Position numbers and translations under genes: made by a program
DNA from: Roseiarcus sp963779095
GTDB lineage: Bacteria > Pseudomonadota > Alphaproteobacteria > Rhizobiales > Beijerinckiaceae
DNA length: 64,000 nt
Direction: 5' to 3'
Assembly (NCBI GenBank): GCA_963779095.1
Contig: CAVZWU010000011.1
Location: 806,001-870,000, forward strand
The notes under the pieces: generated by a model
The model's database searches: none
What the model saw: the letters and a program-made list of their open reading frames with translations, nothing else
Told to the model about the DNA's origin: nothing
Shown here: positions 57,797 to 64,000 of the stretch, piece by piece
How the letters are laid out: every line of letters starts with the position of its first letter
Position numbering within the stretch: position 1 is the stretch's first letter

Positions 57797-58174
57797 GAGC
57801 GCGCGGGCAAAAAAAGCGGGACCCGGTTTTTCGCGAAAAAGGCGCGAAATCAAAGAATCCAGAGCCCCTCGGCGATTCGACCGCGTTGGCCCAGGGCGCC
57901 GGGCCTCGCCTCGGCCAAACCCGCATCGCGCTGATAATGCTCAATCCCGCAGATCGCGACTTGTCGCGATCTCCGATCTTCGCGCGGGCGCGCGGTCGCG
58001 CTTGCCATTACCATGGATCGATTTCGATCATGAGAATGGGTATAAAGGCCCAAAAAAGCAGCGGATTGGCCCCGGCGAGCAAATGCTTAGGTTCAAATCA
58101 TATATTCAGCTTGGTCTCGCGCCGGACCGCGAACGAAACCCCGCGCCCCAGCCGGCGTCAGGAGCAACGCTGAA
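57797..58174. other. Intergenic region with REP-like element and palindrome
   Basis: About 380 bases without a gene. It holds AGCGGGACCCGGTTTTT (about 57,815-57,831) running into a TTTTTCGCGAAAAA palindrome at 57,827-57,840. It also holds a perfect inverted repeat AGATCGCGAC/GTCGCGATCT at 57,951-57,972 with a 2-base spacer. The first has the GYGGGA..CCGGTTTT core also found at 58,567-58,614. Confidence 0.5.
57951..57972. promoter_or_regulatory. Perfect 10-bp inverted repeat with 2-base spacer
   Basis: AGATCGCGAC, TT, GTCGCGATCT. It is near-symmetrical and too tight to form a stable RNA hairpin, so a dimeric protein-binding site is more likely. It lies about 155 bases after the AraC gene and 200 before the small zinc-ribbon gene. 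Confidence 0.45.
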
Positions 58175-58450
58175 ATGGCCGCCGCCTACGAGGATAATTT
58201 TGGCTTCTGGGTCATTGACGGACCCGAGGAGCGCGCCTTTTTCGAGCACGTGCAGCGGCAGAGCGTTCCCACGATCTGCAAGCGCTGCGAGCGGCCGGTT
58301 CGGCTTATGCCGCCGAAGGACATCTGCGGCCTTTGCGCCTGCGCCATGGAATATGGCGCCCCGGCCGCGATGAGCGGATATGACGGCGCGGGCTCCAGGA
58401 CGCGCGCAACGCGCCCGCCCCGAGGCAGCCGGCTGGCGGCGAAGGGTTAG
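58175..58450 (+). CDS. Small zinc-ribbon-like protein
   Basis: This 91-residue product has two CxxC pairs, CKRCERPVRLMPPKDICGLCAC, split here as CKRCERPVRL and MPPKDICGLCAC. The spacing suits a zinc ribbon. The N-terminal half (YEDNFGFWVIDGPEERAFFEHV) is acidic and aromatic, and the C-terminal tail is basic and probably disordered. GGAG precedes the ATG by ten bases. Cytoplasmic. It may bind nucleic acid or protein. Family name not recognised. Confidence 0.6.
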   Translation: MAAAYEDNFGFWVIDGPEERAFFEHVQRQSVPTICKRCERPVRLMPPKDICGLCACAMEYGAPAAMSGYDGAGSRTRATRPPRGSRLAAKG

Positions 58451-58514
58451 AGCGGCGAGAGCCGACGCGATTTGGTCGAATTGCCGAAAGCCTCGTGCTT
58501 AATGCGGCCGGCTG

Positions 58515-58550
58515 GGCAGGTTTGCGTTGGGGGACCAACGGAAACCTGCC
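58515..58550. terminator. Strong 16-bp hairpin between convergent genes
   Basis: GGCAGGTTTGCGTTGG (58515-58530) and CCAACGGAAACCTGCC (58535-58550) pair with a single mismatch around a GGGA loop. It follows the stop of the rightward small gene (58450) and precedes the stop of the leftward PEP-CTERM gene. No T-run follows, so it may act as a transcript stabiliser or bidirectional attenuator rather than a classical terminator. Confidence 0.55.
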
Positions 58551-58566
58551 TGGATTCAGCGATTTC

Positions 58567-58614
58567 GCAGGATTTTGAGCCGAAAACCGGCATCCCACTT
58601 TTCGGCAATCCTGC
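58567..58614. repeat. REP-like palindromic element, bidirectional hairpin
   Basis: GCAGGATT (58567-58574) pairs with AATCCTGC (58607-58614), and inside it GCCGAAAA (58579-58586) pairs with TTTTCGGC (58599-58606). The sequence (CCGAAAACCGG ... CCCACTTTTCGG, ending CTTTAGA) resembles a very common intergenic palindrome of Hyphomicrobiales genomes, recalled from experience. It abuts the PEP-CTERM gene stop at 58616 and can serve as its terminator. Confidence 0.6.
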
Positions 58615-58615
58615 T

Positions 58616-59540
58616 TTAGACGCGTGTCGCCGCGCGAGCGAAAGCCTGACGCCGGCTGTAGCCCGCAAGCCCGGCGAAGCCGATGAGCATCATCGCCCAG
58701 GTCGACGGCTCGGGGACCGGTTGCGGGGGGACCGCGGTCGGGTCCCAGACGAAGCTTCCCCCGCCGCCGCCGCCATCCGGCAAGCCTAAAAAGTTCATCA
58801 TCCCCGCTCCGCCAGCCACGATGTCCAGTTCGGTTCCCATGTCCAGAAACACCGTGCCCCCGACGCCGGCCCCGTAGCCGCCGCCGTTGCCGAAGGCCGA
58901 TCCGCCCTGTGCGCCGACCGCGGCGACGTAGTAGAAACCGGTGGTCGGGATCGTGTATTCAACCACCGTTCCGGTATAATTGAACTCGGTGAGACCGACG
59001 ATGACGTAGCCGTTATTGGGGGACTGCCCGGGCGACCCGTTGAAATCGGGGGTCTCGATTGTGTCGCGCATTGCGGGATTGAGGTAGGAGCCGCCGCCGC
59101 CGCCGGCGCCGCCCCCGAAGCTGGCGCCGCCGCCTCCGGAATATCCGCCGCCCCCGCCGCCGCCGGCGAAGCCGCTGCCGCCGCCGCCGCCGAACCCGCC
59201 GTCGCCCAAACCGCCGAAGCCGGCGCCGCCGGCGAAGGTCGGAGCGCTAAGCCCCCCGGCGCCGAGTTCCTCCGCCCCCGCCATTGCCGAGCCAGCCCGC
59301 GCCGCCGCCGGCGTCGGCGCCCGCGCCTCCAAGTCCCCCAGTCCCCCCGGCGCCGCCGCCGGTTCCGCCGTTCGTTCCGGGTTCGGAGATCACGCCTCCA
59401 GCGCCCGCGCCGCCAGCCCCAGCGCCTCCGCCGCCGCCGCCGACGGCGATCAACGTAAGCGCGGCCTGCGCTGGCTCGGCGGCGGCGAGCGCCCCTGCGA
59501 GCGCAATTGCGCCCGCGCCGATCATCGTTTTCGCTTTCAT
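58616..59540 (-). CDS. Glycine-rich PEP-CTERM sorting-signal protein (one frameshift)
   Basis: Start ATG 59540 gives a Sec signal (MKAKTMIGAGAIALAGALAA, then AEPAQAA). A very Gly-rich region of about 120 residues follows, then a short non-repetitive domain (IETPDFNGSPGQSPNNGYV, GTVVEYTIPTTGFYYVAAVG). It ends with the PEP-CTERM tripartite tail: VPEPSTW, the hydrophobic helix AMMLIGFAGLAGY, and basic SRRQAFARAATRV. A break near 59,280 lies in a G-run. Length is 3n+1, so one inserted base restores about 307 residues. It would be exported and processed by an exosortase (not in this window). It is likely a surface or matrix protein. Confidence 0.8.
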
Positions 59541-59709
59541 GACGCACTTCCCCTTTGTCTCAACAGAGCCCACTTGTCCCTCGATGGTCACAAGGCGCCT
59601 GATATGAACGCGTCAATTAGACAAGTGTGTGATCATGAGACCGCAATCACAACTTCCGTCGTTATGTCGCCCGTTTTTGACGAGGTGACGCAAGCGGACC
59701 CCGATCGTG

Positions 59710-59761
59710 GAGCGGAAGGGCCCGGGCGCGGCGCTCCATGAGCGGAAGGGCCCGGGCGCGG
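59710..59761. repeat. Tandem direct repeat, 22 bases, period 30
   Basis: GAGCGGAAGGGCCCGGGCGCGG, given as GAGCGGAAGGG plus CCCGGGCGCGG, occurs at 59710-59731 and identically at 59740-59761. It sits between the PEP-CTERM gene start and the end of the next leftward gene. A CCCGGG palindrome is inside each copy. Confidence 0.7.
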
Positions 59762-59797
59762 TCCGCGGTCTCCACATTCGGCGCGAATCCCGGCGCC

Positions 59798-60301
59798 CTA
59801 TTCGATGATCGGATTCGACACCACCCGGCATCGCCAGTCGAAAGGAACGTTGGCCGCGGCCGTCCCGTTGGGCCCCCAGGAATGCGCCGTGACCTGAACA
59901 TCGTTATAGCCAGGATGGTTCTGGTCCGGCACGATCTGGTGGGTCAGCGTGATAAAACACGCGCTCGCTGTTTTCGGCGTGGCGAGCAGATAAGCCGGCT
60001 CCGAAAACGAGTTGAGGGAGCTGCAGATGAACGTGCTCAGGAGAAAGACGCGCGTTCCGTCGGCTCCGGTCGAGGAATGACCGCTCGCGTCGAGCAGCGT
60101 CACGGGACTTACGCAAAACTTTCCCGGGAAAAACGTGCGGTACCATGTAACCTGGCTGCCTTCCTCGTAGTAAGCCGACCCGACCGGATGCGCCAGATTG
60201 ATCAATTGACCCGGCTCGGCCTCGATATCCCTGCCGACAATTTTTTCGATCTGCTTCTTGAGCTCGGCCAGTTTTTTCATCGTTACAGGATCGTCGGTCA
60301 T
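59798..60301 (-). CDS. Protein of unknown function (167 aa)
   Basis: ATG 60301 is preceded by CGGAGACTTGAA, a good ribosome site, and fixes the start. Upstream in-frame codons to 60607 are low-complexity repeats. The N-terminal helix is charged (MKKLAELKKQIEKIVGRDIE). The rest is beta-rich, with several aromatic residues (YYEEGSQVTWYRTFFPGKF, FITLTHQIVPDQNHPGYN, VTAHSWGPNG, VPFDWRCRVV). No signal peptide. The body loosely recalls small beta-sandwich (lectin-like or phage-tail-associated) proteins, but I cannot assign a family. Confidence 0.6.
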   Translation of the reverse strand: MTDDPVTMKKLAELKKQIEKIVGRDIEAEPGQLINLAHPVGSAYYEEGSQVTWYRTFFPGKFCVSPVTLLDASGHSSTGADGTRVFLLSTFICSSLNSFSEPAYLLATPKTASACFITLTHQIVPDQNHPGYNDVQVTAHSWGPNGTAAANVPFDWRCRVVSNPIIE

Positions 60302-60481
60302 TTCAAGTCTCCGTCCTGAAAATTTATTGAAAGCAAGCTGTAGAGCCGCTCGCGGCGCGGCGCGGACATTCCCGTCAGCGCCGCCCCGCTTGGCGTCTAT
60401 ATTCCAGCCGGGAACTCTCGCGCTGTGACGTCGATCACGCACGGGCGCCGCATGGCTCGCTGGAAGAGATCCCGTTCCTGG

Positions 60482-60605
60482 GGCCAGAACCTGCGCCGAG
60501 GGCGTGCGCCGAAGACCTGCGTTCAGGTCCTGCGCGAGGCGCTGCGCCGAGGTCAGGCGCCGAGGGCGCGCGCCGAGAACCTGCGCCGAGGAGCTGCGGC
60601 GCGAC
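60482..60605. repeat. Low-complexity tract of repeated GCGCCGAG words
   Basis: The octamer GCGCCGAG or close variants recurs at least five times in about 120 bases, often within CCTGCGCCGAG. Frames through it on the minus strand repeat an SAQVL-like unit. It looks like a short degenerate minisatellite rather than a gene. Confidence 0.5.
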
Positions 60606-60817
60606 ACCGCTGCCGTTCGCCCGGCTGAGGCCGCCCGCCGGGGCCGACAGCCCCCGCGAAAAAAATCCTGGGCCGCCTATTGTAAAAACCAGAACCAAGA
60701 ACTATGTGTTTCCCAATTGCCGACCAGCCCGGCGGGCGCCGCCCGCGCGTCCGGCGCCGCATGAGGAGAGCGTGAAACCGGATCGAGACGTTCCGCGCAG
60801 GGCCTGAGACGGGGAAA

Positions 60818-60945
60818 GATTTTTTTATTTTTTTCGGCCGCAACCCATTGAAAAGTCCCGATTCGGACGAATAAAACCAAGCAAATCCAAGCTTTTTTGC
60901 TTGGATTTATTTTTGGTTTTGCTTGGTTTTGCTTGGCGTTATTTG
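60818..60945 (+). repeat. Dispersed repeat copy B with palindromic AT-rich tail
   Basis: A GGAAAGATTTTTTTATT run leads to GCAACC, CATTGAAAAGTCCCGATTC (60846-60864) and AATAAA, as in copy A at 2.07 kb. The tail is different in sequence but similar in design. AAATCCAAGC (60883-60892) pairs perfectly with GCTTGGATTT (60899-60908), and AAAACCAAGC (60873-60882) pairs with GCTTGGTTTT (60921-60930). The word GGTTTTGCTT is repeated. The rest of 60,302-61,007 has no supportable gene. Confidence 0.72.
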
Positions 60946-61007
60946 GGCGCTGCGCCGGGGCCGCGGGCGCGTTCGTCCGGCGATGGGCGGGCCGCCGGCG
61001 CGCCGCC

Positions 61008-62606
61008 CTATTCCGCGGCCTGGACGCTGAGGTTGTGCGGGTCGATGTCGCTCGCCTCGGCCGGCGCCACATGGGCGAATTTGGCGAAGCCGTAGAGCAT
61101 CACGGCGATGCCGAGATAGCTCAGCGCCACCAGGGGCGACTGGCCGACGCCGAGATCCTCGGCGTGGATCAGGCCGAAGAACGTCAGGACCGCGCCGGCG
61201 AGCGCGAACGCCGCCGCCTTCTCGAGCTGGCGCTCGATGATGAACACGGTGACGGCGCCTAAGATGATGCCGGCGAGCGTGGCCCCGCCGCCGAGCGTCT
61301 CGAGGCCCTTGTACAGGACGCCGGTCGCGCCGAGCTTGTCGAAGCCGACCGCGGCCGCATTGGTGCCCGCGGCGCCGAGCGCGCCGTCGATCATGGTTTT
61401 GCCCCAGGCGGCGATCTGCGGGATCATCGCCAGGATGATCGCGGGCGCATGAGCGCGCGGCGTTTCCTGGAACGCCTGCGAGCCGATCAGCATGCCGATG
61501 TAGAGCAGGATCGGCAGGATCGCGACCACCGGGATCAGGCTCGAGACCAGAGCCACGATGCCGAGCCAGGTCAAGACCAGCACCATCACGCCGGTCGCGG
61601 CGGAATAGCCGACCCGCCCGCCCATCGCCTTCCAGCCGGGATGGCCGATGTAGACGGCGTTGATGAACGGATTGCCGAGGAGGCAGCCGATCAGGCTGAT
61701 GATTCCGTCGGCGGTCAGAACCCGGGTGGTCGGAAACGAATCGCCGGCCGCCGCCGCGCTCTCGACATTGTCCATCGCCTCGACGAGATCATAGATGCCG
61801 AACGGAATCGCGGTCACCAAGATGATGCCGATGAACTTGAAGCCCGAGAAGACGTGGCCGACCGCGGGAATGGGAAACGAGAAGCCGAAATGCGAGAAGG
61901 CGTCGCCGACGCTGCTGACGCTCAAGCCCCCGTAGCCGAGGCCGAAAATGTTCGATCCCCAGGCGATGACCGTGCCCGCCGCGATCGCGATCAGGCCGCC
62001 CGGCACGTCCTGGAAATAGCGCACGCCCCCGAACCAGTTGGCGAGGATGATGGCGAAGCACACCATGCCGATGAGCGGCGTCTCGAACACCAGCAGGCCG
62101 GGACGCATGGAAATGAAGGTGATGGAAATGCCGGCGAGCGAGCCGAGCAGCGCCGCGCGGGGCGTGATCCTGCGGATCACGGGCGCGATGAATCCGCCCG
62201 CCATCAGGACGAAGCTCTGGACGAACACCCAGGTGAGGCCCGCTTCCCAGGCCTGGATCGGATCGTTGGTCCTGAGCAGGATCGGCAGCATGACCACGAA
62301 CGTGACCACGAACATATGCGGCACGCTGGTGCCCGAAGGCAGGGCGCAAACATCGGTGCGGCCGGTCTTCTGGGCGAGCCTGTAGGCGAGCCAGGCGTAG
62401 TAGACGGTGCTGAGGAACAGCATCAGCCCGAGAGCGGGGAGGATCCGGCCGAACACCAGCGAATCGGGCATTTTCAGCACGAAGCGCAGAAGCCCCGTCA
62501 GGACGAGGACGTTGACCAGGATGTTGGTGCCGAAGCCGAAGAAGGCGTTCCAGTCGCCCGGAACCCAGTAGCGCTCGCGCCCTGTCGCCGTCGCCGTCAT
62601 TGACAT
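61008..62606 (-). CDS. NCS2/AzgA-type nucleobase permease family protein
   Basis: This 532-residue intact membrane protein has about 12-14 hydrophobic segments. It has the N-terminal GDWNAFFGFGTNILVNVLVL, a central IPFGIYDLVEAMDNVESAAAAGDSFPTTR (in two parts) and CLLGNPFINAVYIGHPGWKAMGGRVGYS (in two parts). These are features of the guanine/hypoxanthine (AzgA) and related NCS2 permeases, where the DNVES-type motif lies in the substrate region. The ATG at 62606 follows GAGGAGGG. It lies 28 bases after the isochorismatase-family gene in the same direction, so import and amide hydrolysis appear linked. The substrate may be a nucleobase or a ureide such as cyanurate or biuret. Confidence 0.85.
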   Translation of the reverse strand: MSMTATATGRERYWVPGDWNAFFGFGTNILVNVLVLTGLLRFVLKMPDSLVFGRILPALGLMLFLSTVYYAWLAYRLAQKTGRTDVCALPSGTSVPHMFVVTFVVMLPILLRTNDPIQAWEAGLTWVFVQSFVLMAGGFIAPVIRRITPRAALLGSLAGISITFISMRPGLLVFETPLIGMVCFAIILANWFGGVRYFQDVPGGLIAIAAGTVIAWGSNIFGLGYGGLSVSSVGDAFSHFGFSFPIPAVGHVFSGFKFIGIILVTAIPFGIYDLVEAMDNVESAAAAGDSFPTTRVLTADGIISLIGCLLGNPFINAVYIGHPGWKAMGGRVGYSAATGVMVLVLTWLGIVALVSSLIPVVAILPILLYIGMLIGSQAFQETPRAHAPAIILAMIPQIAAWGKTMIDGALGAAGTNAAAVGFDKLGATGVLYKGLETLGGGATLAGIILGAVTVFIIERQLEKAAAFALAGAVLTFFGLIHAEDLGVGQSPLVALSYLGIAVMLYGFAKFAHVAPAEASDIDPHNLSVQAAE

Positions 62607-62634
62607 CGCCCGCCCTCCTCTTGCTGCGCCTCGC

Positions 62635-63324
62635 CTAGTGGGCGCCGTTCCAGCCGCTCAATGCGTCGATCACGCCTTCGGAATTCGACACCCAGCCGAA
62701 GATGCCGCCCTGGGCCTTGATCATCTTCAGGCCCATGGCGTGGAACTCGGGGAAATAGGAGCCGACGCAGTCTTCGAGCACGAGGCAGTCGTAGCCGCGG
62801 TCGTTAGCCTCCCGCACCGTGGTGTTGACGCAGACCTCGGTCGTCACCCCGGTGACGATGAGCTGCTTCACGTCCCGGTGTTGCAGGATGGCGTGCAGAT
62901 CGGTGGCGTGGAACGCGCCCTTGCCGGGCTTGTCGATGACCGGCTCGCCGGGCTCGGGATAAAGCTCGGGAATGATGTCGTGGCCGGCTTCGCCGCGCAC
63001 CAGAATGCGGCCCATCGGGCCGGCGTCGCCGATCGTCGTCGCGCTGCGGCCGCGGATCTTCTTGGCCGGCGGCAAATCGCTGAGGTCGGGCCGATGGCCT
63101 TCGCGCGTATGAAGAACAGGAAGACCGGCGGCGCGCCACGCCGCCAACAGCTTCCGGTTCGGCTCGATGGCGCCCCGCAATTGCGAAACGTCGTTGCCGA
63201 GCATTTCGCCGAAGCCGCCCGGCTCGAGGAAATCGCGCTGCATGTCGATGATCAAAAGCGCGCAACGCTCGGGCGTGAGCGCGAACGGATAGGGCTCGGC
63301 TGCAACGTCGACTGTGCTATTCAT
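62635..63324 (-). CDS. Isochorismatase-family cysteine hydrolase (biuret/ureidoacrylate amidohydrolase-like)
   Basis: This 229-residue intact protein has the catalytic triad of the family: Asp in LLIIDMQRDFL (near 26), Lys in KPGKGAFHATDL (near 135) and the nucleophile Cys in VTGVTTEVCVNTTVREAND (near 168). A cis-peptide motif (GVTTE) precedes the Cys. The sequence pattern, including the length of the N-terminal lead and GGFGEMLGNDVS, fits biuret hydrolase or ureidoacrylate amidohydrolase better than nicotinamidase. It releases ammonia and a carbamate or allophanate in the cytoplasm. It is cotranscribed with the NCS2 permease. Confidence 0.85.
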   Translation of the reverse strand: MNSTVDVAAEPYPFALTPERCALLIIDMQRDFLEPGGFGEMLGNDVSQLRGAIEPNRKLLAAWRAAGLPVLHTREGHRPDLSDLPPAKKIRGRSATTIGDAGPMGRILVRGEAGHDIIPELYPEPGEPVIDKPGKGAFHATDLHAILQHRDVKQLIVTGVTTEVCVNTTVREANDRGYDCLVLEDCVGSYFPEFHAMGLKMIKAQGGIFGWVSNSEGVIDALSGWNGAH

Positions 63325-63817
63325 GATTCAGCGTCGGCGTTGCGTGAGACAGCCGAAGTCGCCTGGCGCTTGCCGCATCGAAGCGTCGGTTGGATGCGAT
63401 GGGCCGCTTGCGCGACGACAACGATGTCAGCCTCCTGTTCATGAGTGAATGCAGCCTCTCGGGAGGACAGCGGCGATCGAAGCCGAAGCGATTGTCGCCA
63501 AGGATCAGCGCGAGCCCAGCGGTCCCCTTTCAGTCGGTCGGTCGTCTCGCGTTACGTTACGCAAGGAACGTGCCTGTCCACCCAATGCGCGGGATCGTCA
63601 TCGAGAGGCCGATCGTCAGGGGCCGAGATTCGCGCCGCCGGATGACGCGAACGCGGGGTCATCCGAAAGAGCGGCTCGTTCGGGACCGCCGGAAAAGGCC
63701 GGAGATTTCGAAAGCGGTCGTTGGTTACGCGAGAGCGCCGCCGGCGATCCCCGGCGCCAGGACCGCAGCACTCCGATAAAAGTGAGGCGGGGGAGGCGGC
63801 GGCGATCAGGAGCGCGA
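63325..63817. other. Region with no supportable gene
   Basis: About 490 bases upstream of the isochorismatase-family gene. Several long frames exist on the plus strand but are Arg-rich, lack family similarity and look like GC-driven open frames. It should contain the leftward promoter. Confidence 0.4.
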
Positions 63818-64000
63818 ATGGCTTCGATGAACCCTTCCGGGGTTGCTCACGGTCTGGATCCGGGCGCCGATATTATTCGCTGCGGCTGCATAAGGACCGG
63901 GCGGCCGAGCCGGGCGTTCCGCGGCATTCCCTGGGCGCATGAGCCGCGGCCAGGCTCGCTTTCAGGGTCGGATCGCGCGCCAATGGCGGTCATTCGAGGC
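63818..64000 (+). CDS. Possible start of a gene running off the right edge
   Basis: ATG 63818 follows ATCAGGAGCGCGA, a convincing ribosome site. The frame stays open to the window end (61 codons, starting MASMNPSGVAHGLDPGADII). The composition becomes Arg/Pro-rich and no family is recognised. It could equally be a chance open frame in GC-rich DNA. Confidence 0.25.
   Translation, partial: MASMNPSGVAHGLDPGADIIRCGCIRTGRPSRAFRGIPWAHEPRPGSLSGSDRAPMAVIRG

Noticed and set aside
60482..60605. The repeated GCGCCGAG words as a CRISPR array
   Set aside because: Repeats are only 8-11 bases, irregularly spaced and degenerate, with no unique spacers of constant length. No cas genes are in the window.
60677..61072. 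A minus-strand 131-residue frame across the dispersed repeat
   Set aside because: It runs through the palindromic repeat tail and into the permease C-terminus. The composition is Arg/Lys/Asn-biased from repeat DNA, with no sign of a protein family.
63325..63817. Plus-strand frames at 63,390-63,779 and 63,721-63,942
   Set aside because: Arg-rich, no recognised motif, and mutually overlapping in different frames. Typical of non-coding GC-rich DNA.

Overview
This is a GC-rich window (roughly two thirds G+C by eye) from an alphaproteobacterium. The best fit is Hyphomicrobiales (Rhizobiales). The evidence is a SorC/FGGY/deoC neighbourhood, tightly coupled Liv and polyamine-type ABC operons, a Co-type nitrile hydratase, a bo-type quinol oxidase, and an intergenic palindrome of a type common in that order. 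No rRNA, tRNA, CRISPR array, integrase or recognisable IS element was found. Family or genus cannot be fixed from this sequence alone.

Layout. 1-2.7 kb: end of an FGGY sugar kinase, a SorC-type regulator, a truncated deoC remnant, and a gene-poor stretch with an AT-rich repeat. 2.7-7.2 kb: a five-gene Liv ABC importer (minus strand). 7.2-9.2 kb: a fragment of a sugar-phosphate-isomerase-type dehydratase and an alcohol dehydrogenase-like gene. 9.4-18.3 kb (plus strand): one long operon with an Asp/Glu/hydantoin racemase, a polyamine-type ABC importer, a hydantoinase/oxoprolinase-type HyuA, and two tandem DUF917 (S-methyl-thiohydantoin desulfurase-type) proteins. 25.4-18.3 kb (minus strand), converging on it: an Rbs-type ABC importer, an LVIVD propeller protein and two tandem PuuE/allantoinase-type deacetylases, with a divergent LysR regulator and an RraA-like gene. 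27.5-34 kb: a broken metallopeptidase, cyoABCD, and a Rieske-FAD oxidoreductase. 34-37.3 kb: a UDG-like protein, a sirtuin, two small proteins and a HAD phosphatase. 37.3-44.1 kb: the histidine-utilisation cluster hutF / hutIHGU. 44.1-49.5 kb: a PLP gamma-lyase, a TetR regulator, a PNPOx-like protein, nitrile hydratase and topoisomerase IB. 49.6-56.5 kb: an amino-acid ABC importer divergent from an RraA / amidohydrolase / hydroxy-acid oxidase operon. 56.6-64 kb: an AraC regulator, small proteins, a PEP-CTERM protein, a second copy of the AT-rich repeat, an NCS2 permease and an isochorismatase-type amidase.

How it fits together. The window is dominated by uptake systems paired with enzymes that cut C-N bonds in rings and amides: hydantoinase, DUF917, allantoinase-type deacetylases, the Hut pathway, nitrile hydratase and a biuret/ureidoacrylate-type hydrolase. 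The two convergent operons at 9.4-25.4 kb are the best candidate for an uncharacterised cyclic-ureide (hydantoin or thiohydantoin) catabolic system.

Quality caveat. About twenty otherwise well-conserved genes are split by frameshifts. Where I could reconstruct the reading frame, almost every break is a single inserted base with no nonsense codons nearby. This looks more like insertion-type sequencing or assembly error than gene decay. I therefore annotate these as CDS with frameshifts, and reserve 'pseudogene' for truncated remnants.
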